In this document: positions 55,628 to 64,000 of the stretch, piece after piece | How the letters are laid out: each line of letters opens with the position of its first letter | Numbering within the stretch: the stretch's first letter is position 1 | Assembly: GCF_000429145.1 (NCBI RefSeq) | Contig: NZ_AUBH01000007.1 | Coordinates: forward strand, 209,767-273,766 | Length of the DNA: 64,000 nucleotides | Direction of reading: 5' to 3' | From: Aestuariibacter salexigens DSM 15300 | Lineage (GTDB): Bacteria > Pseudomonadota > Gammaproteobacteria > Enterobacterales > Alteromonadaceae | Program-made: the position numbers and the translations under genes | Notes under the pieces: model-generated | Seen by the model: the letters and a program-made list of their open reading frames with translations, nothing else | Told to the model about the DNA's origin: nothing | Databases searched by the model: none

Positions 55628-58600
55628 GTGAAAGACTTACTCAAGTTTCTTAAGCAACAGAACAAGACAGAAGAATTCGATAATATTCGAATCGGACTGG
55701 CTTCTCCGGACATGATCCGTTCCTGGTCATTTGGTGAAGTGAAGAAACCAGAGACCATCAACTACCGTACGTTCAAGCCTGAACGGGATGGTCTGTTCTG
55801 TGCACGCATCTTCGGTCCTGTAAAGGACTATGAGTGTTTGTGTGGTAAATACAAGCGCCTCAAGCATCGTGGTGTAATTTGTGAAAAGTGTGGTGTTGAA
55901 GTCACACTGACCAAAGTGCGTCGTGAACGTATGGGTCACATCGAGCTGGCTAGCCCGGTTGCACACATCTGGTTCCTCAAGTCATTACCAAGCCGCATCG
56001 GTCTGATGCTGGATATGACGCTGCGTGATATCGAGCGTGTGTTGTATTTTGAAAGCTATGTAGTGACCGAACCGGGTATGACGACGCTTGAGCGTAGCCA
56101 GCTTCTGACCGAAGAAGAATATCTGGACGCACTTGAAGAGCATGGCGACGAATTTGAAGCCAAAATGGGTGCAGAAGCGGTATTTGAGCTGTTGAAAGTG
56201 CTCGACGTTGATGGCGATGTAGCCGCAATGCGCGAAGAGCTACCTTCGATTAACTCAGAAACCAAGCGTAAGAAAATCACCAAGCGCCTTAAACTGCTTG
56301 AATCATTCCAACAGTCTGGCAACAAGCCAGAGTGGATGATCATGACAGTGTTGCCGGTTTTGCCGCCAGACCTGCGCCCATTGGTACCGCTTGACGGTGG
56401 CCGCTTTGCCACATCAGATCTGAACGATTTGTATCGTCGTGTTATCAACCGAAATAACCGTTTGAAGCGCCTGTTGGATCTTGCTGCACCTGATATCATC
56501 GTACGTAACGAAAAGCGTATGTTGCAGGAAGCAGTTGATGCACTGCTCGATAACGGCCGCCGCGGTCGTGCCATTACCGGTTCGAACAAGCGTCCGTTGA
56601 AGTCTCTTGCCGACATGATCAAAGGTAAGCAAGGTCGCTTCCGTCAGAACCTGCTTGGTAAGCGAGTAGACTATTCTGGCCGTTCAGTTATTACCGTTGG
56701 CCCGACACTGCGTTTACACCAGTGTGGTCTGCCTAAGAAAATGGCATTGGAGCTGTTCAAGCCATTCATTTACGGCAAACTGGAAGCTCGTGGTCTAGCG
56801 ACTACGATCAAGGCAGCGAAGAAGCTTGTTGAACGCGAAGCACCTGAGGTATGGGACGTTCTTGATGACGTTATCCGTGAACACCCGGTTCTGCTCAACC
56901 GTGCGCCTACGCTGCACCGTCTGGGTATCCAGGCGTTTGAACCTACGCTAATCGAAGGTAAAGCTATTCAGCTGCACCCATTGGTGTGTGCTGCTTACAA
57001 CGCCGACTTCGACGGTGACCAGATGGCGGTTCACGTACCGCTGACTATTGAAGCGCAGTTGGAATCACGTGCGCTGATGATGTCAACCAATAACATCCTG
57101 GCACCTGCTAACGGTGAACCAATCATCGTACCTTCACAGGACGTTGTATTGGGCCTGTATTATATGACTCGCGATAAGGTCAATGGCATAGGCGAAGGCA
57201 TGGTATTTACCAGCCCGCACGAAGCTGAAAAAGCCTACCGTACAGGTAACGCTGAGCTGCATTCACGTGTGAAAGTCCGCATCACTGAGTTTGACGTTGA
57301 CGAAGACGGCAACAAAACTGAAAAAGTATCATTGATGGAAACGACCGTTGGTCGTGCGATTCTGTCTTTGATCCTGCCCAAAGGTCTGCCATTCGAGCTG
57401 CTTAACCAGCCAATGAAGAAAAAGCAGATCTCTCAGCTGCTGAACGCCTGTTATCGTAAGCTGGGTCTGAAAGATACGGTTATTGCTGCCGACCAAATCA
57501 TGTATACCGGTTTCCACTATGCGATGATTGCAGGTGCATCTATCGGTATTGATGACATGGTCATCCCAGACGAGAAGACTGAAATTATTGACGGTGCTGA
57601 AGCTGAAGTGAAAGACATTCAGGAGCAGTTCCAGTCCGGTCTTGTTACGGCTGGTGAGCGTTATAACAAAGTTATCGATATCTGGTCTGCTGCCAACGAG
57701 CGTGTTGCCAAAGCGATGATGGCTAACCTGTCAAAAGAGCAGGTGACGAATCGCGATGGTGAAATTGAAGAGCAGGACTCGTTCAACTCTGTGTTTATGA
57801 TGGCTGACTCTGGTGCTCGTGGTAGTGCCGCACAGATTCGACAGCTGGCTGGTATGCGTGGTCTGATGGCCAAGCCAGACGGCTCCATCATCGAAACACC
57901 CATTACTGCAAACTTCCGTGAAGGTCTGAACGTTTTGCAGTACTTCATCTCAACGCACGGTGCACGTAAAGGTTTGGCCGATACTGCCTTGAAGACGGCA
58001 AACTCAGGTTACCTGACTCGTCGTCTGGTTGACGTTGCACAGGATTTGGTTATCACCAATGAAGACTGTGGCACATATGAAGGCGTGAAGATGACACCGC
58101 TGATTGAAGGTGGTGACGTTGTTGAACCGCTGCGCGAGCGCGTATTGGGCCGCGTTGTGGCTGAAGACATTCTTAAACCGGGCACGGATGAAGTGCTGGT
58201 TGAACGTAATGTGATGCTTGATGAGCAGTTGGTAGACATGTTGGAAGCCAACTCAGTTGACCAGGTTATGGTGCGCTCAGTTATCACCTGTGACAACGAC
58301 TTCGGCGTGTGTTCGAAGTGTTACGGTCGTGATTTGGCGCGCGGACACATGGTTAACAACGGTGAAGCCGTGGGTGTTATTGCAGCACAGTCAATCGGTG
58401 AACCTGGTACACAGCTGACCATGCGTACATTCCACATCGGTGGTGCGGCATCTCGAGCGTCTGCAGAAAACAGTGTACAGGTGAAAACCTCTGGTACGCT
58501 GAAAATGCACAATGCCAAGTATGTGCGTAACACCGAAGACAAGATTGTTATCGTGTCTCGCTCAACTGAGCTGACCATGATTGATGACCAGGGCCGTGAG

Positions 58601-59806
58601 AAAGAGCGCTATAAAGTGCCTTATGGTGCGGTGCTGACAATTGATGATGGTGCACATGTAAACGCTGGCGACATCGTTGCTAACTGGGATCCGCATAGTC
58701 ACCCAATTATCGTGGAACGCGCTGCGAAGATTAGCTTCGCTGACGTTGACGACAGCAACACTGAGATGCAGCAGGACGAGCTGACTGGTCTTACCCGTAT
58801 CGTGGTTAAAGACCTGTCTAAGGCCAATGCCAAAGAGCCTAAGCTGATTCTTGAAAGTGATGAGGTTGGTTTACAGGAAATCCGCCTGCCAAGCTTTACC
58901 ACTATTGAAGCGTCAGAAGGCAAGGTTGCACAGCCTGGTGACGTACTGGCTCGTATTCCTCAGGAAAGCTCGAAGACACGTGACATCACCGGTGGTCTGC
59001 CGCGGGTTGCTGACCTGTTTGAAGCGCGTAAGCCGAAAGAGCCAGCCATTCTTGCTGAAATCTCTGGTTCGATTGGCTTCGGCAAAGAGACCAAAGGTAA
59101 GAAGCGTTTGGTGATCACTCCTAAAGATGGTGACCCGTATGAAGAGATGATTCCTAAGTGGCGTCAGCTCAATGTGTTCGAAGGGGAATCCGTTGAGAAA
59201 GGTGAAGTCATTGCTGACGGTCCTGAGTCTCCACACGATATTTTGCGTCTGCGCGGTATCAGTGCAGTAGCCAACTACATCGTCAACGAAGTACAGGAAG
59301 TTTACCGTCTGCAGGGTGTTAAGATTAACGACAAGCACATTGAAGTCGTTATTCGCCAGATGCTACGTAAGTGTCTGATCACTCACCCAGGTGATAGCCA
59401 GTTCCTGGAAGGCGAGCAGGTTGAAGTGTCAAACGTCAAGATCGCCAACCGCGAACTTGAGCGTCAGGGCAAGATCCCGGCACAATATGAGATTCAGCTG
59501 TTGGGTATCACAAAGGCGTCACTGTCTACGGAGTCGTTCATTTCTGCGGCCTCGTTCCAGGAAACGACGCGCGTACTGACCGAAGCAGCGGTTCAGGGCA
59601 AAGAAGACGATTTGCGTGGTCTGAAAGAAAACGTCATTGTCGGTCGTCTGATCCCAGCCGGTACCGGTTTTGCTTATCACCAGAAGCGTGCTGCGTCACG
59701 TATGGTTGAAGAGCAGGATCCGTCAGTATCTGCTGCTGAGGCAGAACAGGCTCTGACCGAAGCACTGAATGCTGAAGTGTCAGAAAGCCCGGACGCACAG
59801 GAATAA
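55628..59806 (+). CDS. rpoC: RNA polymerase beta' subunit
   Basis: 1392 residues (1407 in E. coli). The N-terminal zinc site is [19 protein letters not shown], the catalytic Mg motif is [12 protein letters not shown], and the second zinc cluster is near [13 protein letters not shown]. The start is GTG at 55628 with GGGAG 6 nt upstream, giving MKDLLKFLK as in E. coli; the longer frame from 55589 is rejected. Confidence 0.98.
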   Translation: MKDLLKFLKQQNKTEEFDNIRIGLASPDMIRSWSFGEVKKPETINYRTFKPERDGLFCARIFGPVKDYECLCGKYKRLKHRGVICEKCGVEVTLTKVRRERMGHIELASPVAHIWFLKSLPSRIGLMLDMTLRDIERVLYFESYVVTEPGMTTLERSQLLTEEEYLDALEEHGDEFEAKMGAEAVFELLKVLDVDGDVAAMREELPSINSETKRKKITKRLKLLESFQQSGNKPEWMIMTVLPVLPPDLRPLVPLDGGRFATSDLNDLYRRVINRNNRLKRLLDLAAPDIIVRNEKRMLQEAVDALLDNGRRGRAITGSNKRPLKSLADMIKGKQGRFRQNLLGKRVDYSGRSVITVGPTLRLHQCGLPKKMALELFKPFIYGKLEARGLATTIKAAKKLVEREAPEVWDVLDDVIREHPVLLNRAPTLHRLGIQAFEPTLIEGKAIQLHPLVCAAYNADFDGDQMAVHVPLTIEAQLESRALMMSTNNILAPANGEPIIVPSQDVVLGLYYMTRDKVNGIGEGMVFTSPHEAEKAYRTGNAELHSRVKVRITEFDVDEDGNKTEKVSLMETTVGRAILSLILPKGLPFELLNQPMKKKQISQLLNACYRKLGLKDTVIAADQIMYTGFHYAMIAGASIGIDDMVIPDEKTEIIDGAEAEVKDIQEQFQSGLVTAGERYNKVIDIWSAANERVAKAMMANLSKEQVTNRDGEIEEQDSFNSVFMMADSGARGSAAQIRQLAGMRGLMAKPDGSIIETPITANFREGLNVLQYFISTHGARKGLADTALKTANSGYLTRRLVDVAQDLVITNEDCGTYEGVKMTPLIEGGDVVEPLRERVLGRVVAEDILKPGTDEVLVERNVMLDEQLVDMLEANSVDQVMVRSVITCDNDFGVCSKCYGRDLARGHMVNNGEAVGVIAAQSIGEPGTQLTMRTFHIGGAASRASAENSVQVKTSGTLKMHNAKYVRNTEDKIVIVSRSTELTMIDDQGREKERYKVPYGAVLTIDDGAHVNAGDIVANWDPHSHPIIVERAAKISFADVDDSNTEMQQDELTGLTRIVVKDLSKANAKEPKLILESDEVGLQEIRLPSFTTIEASEGKVAQPGDVLARIPQESSKTRDITGGLPRVADLFEARKPKEPAILAEISGSIGFGKETKGKKRLVITPKDGDPYEEMIPKWRQLNVFEGESVEKGEVIADGPESPHDILRLRGISAVANYIVNEVQEVYRLQGVKINDKHIEVVIRQMLRKCLITHPGDSQFLEGEQVEVSNVKIANRELERQGKIPAQYEIQLLGITKASLSTESFISAASFQETTRVLTEAAVQGKEDDLRGLKENVIVGRLIPAGTGFAYHQKRAASRMVEEQDPSVSAAEAEQALTEALNAEVSESPDAQE

Positions 59807-59818
59807 TATTAGGCTTAC

Positions 59819-59924
59819 TGATGTATGCCGTATAGGCACTATGCGGCAAACATCACCCTGATATCTCACACCCCGCACCAAGAAACTGTCCATATAAACG
59901 GCAGTTTCCTTGACAGTGCGGGGT
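59819..59924. other. Nested inverted repeats between rpoC and rpsL
   Basis: The first, TGATGT..GCCGTATAG / CTATGCGGC..ACATCA (59819-59855), is followed by ACCCCGCAC (59869-59877) pairing perfectly with GTGCGGGGT (59916-59924), around an inner GAAACTG/CAGTTTC. This may end the rpoC transcript. The outer right arm lies directly against the -35 box of the rpsL promoter. Confidence 0.55.
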
Positions 59925-59938
59925 TTGGTCATTAAGAT
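59910..59938 (+). promoter_or_regulatory. Sigma-70 promoter of the str operon
   Basis: -35 TTGACA (59910-59915), 17-nt spacer and -10 TAAGAT (59933-59938), followed by GC-rich CCCGCGACCC. About 140 nt of leader follow before rpsL. Confidence 0.8.
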
Positions 59939-60039
59939 CCCGCGACCCGAAATTTGGGAACCTGTATAGATAACGGTTTCGGGGCGTAAAACGTTCCTCA
60001 TGGTAGGAACCGAAGCGAGTCACTCGCATTAAGTAGAAC

Positions 60040-60061
60040 ACCCGGTTGTTTCCGGGTTTTT
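60040..60061 (+). terminator. Terminator-like hairpin in the rpsL leader
   Basis: ACCCGG / CCGGGT (6-nt loop) continued by TTTT, only about 25 nt before the rpsL start. As it lies downstream of the promoter it may act as an attenuator; alternatively it terminates read-through from rpoC. Confidence 0.65.
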
Positions 60062-60086
60062 GTAGTTTTTAATCAGGAGCTAGTTA

Positions 60087-60461
60087 ATGGCAACAGTTAA
60101 CCAGTTGGTGCGTAAGCCCCGTAGAAAGCCTGCTGCGAAAAGCAACGTAGCGGCTCTACAAGCTTGCCCACAGCGTCGTGGCGTATGTACTCGCGTATAT
60201 ACCACCACGCCTAAGAAGCCGAACTCTGCATTACGTAAAGTATGTCGTGTTCGTCTGACTAACGGATACGAAGTATCGTCATACATCGGTGGTGAAGGTC
60301 ACAACCTGCAAGAACACAGTGTTGTTCTGATTCGTGGTGGCCGTGTTAAAGACCTGCCAGGTGTTCGTTATCACACTGTCCGCGGTACCTTGGACTGCGC
60401 AGGTGTAAACGATCGTAAACAAGCCCGTTCTAAGTACGGCGCGAAAAGGCCCAAGTCTTAA
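60087..60461 (+). CDS. rpsL: 30S ribosomal protein S12
   Basis: 124 residues, the E. coli length. The decoding-site loops [12 protein letters not shown] (Lys42 region) and [13 protein letters not shown] (Lys87 region) are wild type, so no classical streptomycin-resistance change is seen. Confidence 0.99.
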   Translation: MATVNQLVRKPRRKPAAKSNVAALQACPQRRGVCTRVYTTTPKKPNSALRKVCRVRLTNGYEVSSYIGGEGHNLQEHSVVLIRGGRVKDLPGVRYHTVRGTLDCAGVNDRKQARSKYGAKRPKS

Positions 60462-60464
60462 CGG

Positions 60465-60531
60465 TTCTCCGTTAGTAAGGCCAAACTGAATTAATTTAGA
60501 GTTTTGGGTTACCCCTGAATTCCACGGAGAA
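60465..60531 (+). promoter_or_regulatory. rpsL-rpsG intercistronic fold hiding the rpsG ribosome-binding site
   Basis: TTCTCCGT just after the rpsL stop (60465-60472) is perfectly complementary to ACGGAGAA (60524-60531), which is the rpsG Shine-Dalgarno. In E. coli S7 represses its operon through the S12-S7 intercistronic region; this pairing fits the same logic, though the S7 site itself is not identified. Confidence 0.6.
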
Positions 60532-60537
60532 TATAAG

Positions 60538-61008
60538 ATGCCTAGAAGAAGAGTCGTAGGTCAACGTAAAATCCTACCGGATCCTAAGTTCGGATCACAA
60601 TTACTCGCCAAATTCATGAACGTCGTAATGCTCGACGGCAAGAAATCTGTCGCTGAAAAAATCGTTTACGGTGCGCTTGATATTGTTGCTGAAAAAACTG
60701 GCAAAGAGCACCTGGATGTATTTGAAGATGCACTGGACAACATCCGTCCTACCGTAGAGGTTAAGTCTCGTCGTGTAGGTGGTTCAACCTATCAGGTTCC
60801 GGTTGAAGTTCGTCCTGTTCGTCGCAATGCACTGGGTATGCGCTGGCTGGTAGAAGCGGCCCGTAAGCGTGGTGAAAAATCAATGGCACAGCGTCTTGCA
60901 GCAGAAATGCTGGATGCGGCTGACAACAAAGGTTCTGCGGTTAAGAAGCGTGAAGACGTGCACCGTATGGCTGAAGCAAACAAAGCGTTTGCACATTACC
61001 GCTGGTAA
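60538..61008 (+). CDS. rpsG: 30S ribosomal protein S7
   Basis: A 156-residue primary 16S rRNA-binding protein and probable operon repressor. It has [38 protein letters not shown] and the [15 protein letters not shown] tail. GGAG lies 8 nt before the ATG. Confidence 0.98.
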   Translation: MPRRRVVGQRKILPDPKFGSQLLAKFMNVVMLDGKKSVAEKIVYGALDIVAEKTGKEHLDVFEDALDNIRPTVEVKSRRVGGSTYQVPVEVRPVRRNALGMRWLVEAARKRGEKSMAQRLAAEMLDAADNKGSAVKKREDVHRMAEANKAFAHYRW

Positions 61009-61073
61009 TTTGATTCCAATCTGCCGGTTGTTCCAGCCGGTAGAACCAACTGGTTGTTGTTAAAGAGGATTGT

Positions 61074-63170
61074 ATGGCTCGTAAAACACCGATTGAACGT
61101 TATCGTAATATCGGCATCGTTGCCCACGTAGACGCGGGCAAAACGACTACCACCGAACGTGTTCTGTTCTATACCGGGATCTCTCATAAAATGGGTGAGG
61201 TTCATGACGGCGCTGCCACCATGGACTGGATGGAGCAGGAACAGGAACGTGGTATTACGATCACCTCAGCGGCAACAACCTGTTTTTGGGCGGGTATGGA
61301 ACAGCAGTTCGATCAACACCGCATCAACATTATTGACACTCCCGGACACGTTGACTTCACTATTGAAGTAGAGCGTTCACTGCGTGTGCTTGATGGTGCG
61401 GTCGTTGTATTCTGTGGCTCATCTGGTGTTGAACCACAGTCTGAAACGGTCTGGAGACAGGCCAATAAATATCAGGTACCACGCATGGTATTCGTCAATA
61501 AGATGGATCGTGCGGGGGCCGACTTTGAGCGCGTCGTAGGACAGATTAGAAAGCGCCTGGGCGCCAACTGTGTACCGATTCAATTGAATATCGGTAGTGA
61601 AGACACCTTCAAAGGTGTTATTGATCTTATCAAAATGAAAGCGATCAACTGGAATGAAGAAGATAAAGGATTGACCTTTACTTACGATCCGATTCCGGAA
61701 GATATGCTAGAGCACGCAGAAGAAATGCGTGTCAACATGGTCGAGGCCGCGGCCGAAGCGTCTGAAGAGTTGATGGATAAGTATCTCGAAGAAGGTGACC
61801 TATCCGAGCAGGAAATCAAACAAGGCCTGCGTATCAGAACGCTTAATAACGAAATCGTATTGGCCACTTGTGGTTCAGCATTTAAGAATAAAGGCGTTCA
61901 GGCAGTATTGGATGCCGTTATCGAATTCTTACCAGCGCCAGTTGATATACCGCCGATCAGAGGCGTATTAGAGAACGAAAAGGAAGCAGATCGCCACGCT
62001 GACGACAACGAACCATTCTCAGCGCTTGCATTTAAAATTGCCACAGACCCCTTTGTGGGCACGCTGACGTTTTTCCGCTGTTATTCGGGCGTGGTAAACA
62101 CTGGAGATACTGTTTATAACCCGGTCAAAGGCAAACGCGAGCGATTTGGACGTATCGTGCAAATGCATGCGAAAGACAGAGAAGAACTGAAAGAAGTTCG
62201 TGCCGGCGACATTGCTGCGGCTATCGGTCTGAAAGACGTCACAACTGGCGATACGCTATGCGATCCAAATAACATCATCACGCTTGAGAGAATGGAGTTT
62301 CCTGAGCCTGTTATCTCAATTGCGGTTGAGCCGAAATCAAAAGCAGATCAGGAAAAGATGGGTATTGCTCTGGGCAAGCTGGCTGCAGAAGACCCGTCAT
62401 TCCGCGTACATACGGATGAAGAGTCCGGACAGACGATCATTTCTGGTATGGGTGAATTGCACCTGGACATCATTGTCGACCGCATGAAGCGTGAATTTAG
62501 CGTTGAATGTAATGTTGGTAAGCCACAGGTAGCTTACCGAGAAACAATCCGCAAATCAGTTGAAGTGGAAGGGAAGTTTGTTCGCCAATCTGGTGGTCGT
62601 GGACAGTATGGCCACGTGTGGCTGAAAATCGAGCCTCAGGAAGAAGGCGCAGGCTACGAATTTGTTAATCAAATCGTCGGAGGGGTGGTACCCAAAGAGT
62701 ATATCCCTGCGGTTGATAAAGGCATTCAGGAGCAGATGATAAACGGTGTGCTCGCTGGATATCCGGTTTTAGATGTCAAAGTCACGTTATTCGATGGTTC
62801 ATTCCACGATGTTGACTCTTCTGAAATGGCATTTAAGATCGCCGGTTCGATGGGCTTCAAGAAAGGGGCAGCTGAGGCTAACCCTGTGCTTTTGGAGCCA
62901 ACCATGAAAGTTGAAGTAACCACTCCTGAAGAGTGGATGGGTGATGTAGTAGGCGACCTAAATCGTCGTCGAGGCATGATCGAAGGAATGGAAGATGGCG
63001 TAGGCGGCGTTAAAATCGTACGAGCCAAGGTGCCACTTTCTGAAATGTTTGGGTATGCCACTGATTTGCGTTCTGCAACGCAGGGACGTGCATCGTACTC
63101 AATGGAGTTCTTCAATTACGCCGAAGCGCCTAACAATGTTGCGCAGGCGATTATTGACGCTCGTATGTAA
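61074..63170 (+). CDS. fusA: Elongation factor G
   Basis: A 698-residue translocation GTPase (704 in E. coli). G-domain motifs are [32 protein letters not shown] and NKMDRAGAD; domain IV has GGRGQYGHV. Its place in the str operon after rpsG supports the housekeeping EF-G rather than the FusB paralogue. Confidence 0.97.
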   Translation: MARKTPIERYRNIGIVAHVDAGKTTTTERVLFYTGISHKMGEVHDGAATMDWMEQEQERGITITSAATTCFWAGMEQQFDQHRINIIDTPGHVDFTIEVERSLRVLDGAVVVFCGSSGVEPQSETVWRQANKYQVPRMVFVNKMDRAGADFERVVGQIRKRLGANCVPIQLNIGSEDTFKGVIDLIKMKAINWNEEDKGLTFTYDPIPEDMLEHAEEMRVNMVEAAAEASEELMDKYLEEGDLSEQEIKQGLRIRTLNNEIVLATCGSAFKNKGVQAVLDAVIEFLPAPVDIPPIRGVLENEKEADRHADDNEPFSALAFKIATDPFVGTLTFFRCYSGVVNTGDTVYNPVKGKRERFGRIVQMHAKDREELKEVRAGDIAAAIGLKDVTTGDTLCDPNNIITLERMEFPEPVISIAVEPKSKADQEKMGIALGKLAAEDPSFRVHTDEESGQTIISGMGELHLDIIVDRMKREFSVECNVGKPQVAYRETIRKSVEVEGKFVRQSGGRGQYGHVWLKIEPQEEGAGYEFVNQIVGGVVPKEYIPAVDKGIQEQMINGVLAGYPVLDVKVTLFDGSFHDVDSSEMAFKIAGSMGFKKGAAEANPVLLEPTMKVEVTTPEEWMGDVVGDLNRRRGMIEGMEDGVGGVKIVRAKVPLSEMFGYATDLRSATQGRASYSMEFFNYAEAPNNVAQAIIDARM

Positions 63171-63186
63171 TCTTAATGAAGGTTCG

Positions 63187-63214
63187 GTCCGGTCCACTGG
63201 CGGGTCGGACTTTT
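63187..63214 (+). terminator. Hairpin with T run between fusA and tuf
   Basis: A nine-pair stem GTCCGGTCC / GGGTCGGAC (two G-U pairs), loop ACTGGC, then TTTT. Probably a partial terminator or processing site, since tuf follows in the operon. Confidence 0.55.
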
Positions 63215-63221
63215 AACTTAG

Positions 63222-64000
<779 letters not shown>

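Overview
The window looks like a chromosomal segment of a marine gammaproteobacterium of the order Alteromonadales (Alteromonas or Aestuariibacter type). The basis is protein resemblance recalled from memory plus gene order: the rif cluster (rplKAJL-rpoBC) runs straight into the str cluster (rpsL-rpsG-fusA-tuf), and tRNA-Trp, secE and nusG lie just upstream. There are also several orphan periplasmic family-3 solute-binding proteins and a secreted subtilase. No genus can be assigned from this alone. I see no prophage, insertion sequence, CRISPR array or rRNA operon.

Layout. Positions 1-3.8 kb hold a translationally coupled plus-strand trio: a fused alpha/beta E1 keto-acid dehydrogenase, a FabD-like acyltransferase and a GNAT acetyltransferase. 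Positions 4-10.2 kb carry housekeeping and accessory genes: an AbgT-type transporter, hemH, a DUF4112 protein, a DUF2237 protein, ubiG, htpX and a glutathione transferase. Positions 10.2-16 kb hold the four-gene ligase-associated DNA repair cassette (ATP-dependent ligase, metallo-beta-lactamase-fold exonuclease, Lhr-like helicase, PdeM-like phosphoesterase) as two divergent pairs. A secreted S8 protease follows.

Positions 18-24 kb contain aguA-aguB (agmatine to putrescine), an acyl-CoA synthetase, and folM and folE, which face away from each other. Positions 24-36 kb are an accessory mixture: lipoproteins, small zinc-ribbon proteins, an aldo/keto reductase, orphan solute-binding proteins, a LytTR membrane regulator opposite a membrane acyltransferase, and a fused PlsC-like/GNAT protein resembling the ornithine-lipid synthase OlsF. 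Positions 34-46 kb hold pyrC, dbpA, an M13 peptidase behind an exported methyltransferase-like protein, an amino-acid permease, MAPEG and RraA-like proteins, and an ABC exporter. From 46.4 kb to the end is the translation/transcription superoperon, cut off inside tuf.

The strongest unexplained signals are non-coding and sit around secE-nusG. The 3' end of tRNA-Trp is repeated (17 identical bases) 178 nt downstream, and the interval is a string of perfect hairpins. nusG is separated from rplK by about 1 kb that carries a three-way-junction RNA starting at the nusG stop codon, a pair of mutually exclusive stems, a bidirectional terminator, a dispersed-repeat hairpin and an antisense PspB-like gene. 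Two hairpins with the same AGGAT loop occur, one in each of these regions. In the str operon, the rpsL leader contains a terminator-like hairpin, and the rpsG Shine-Dalgarno can pair with the sequence just after rpsL.

Protein functions come from recognising family motifs by eye; no database search was run. Start codons were moved downstream of the longest ORF where ribosome-binding sites and family length argued for it.
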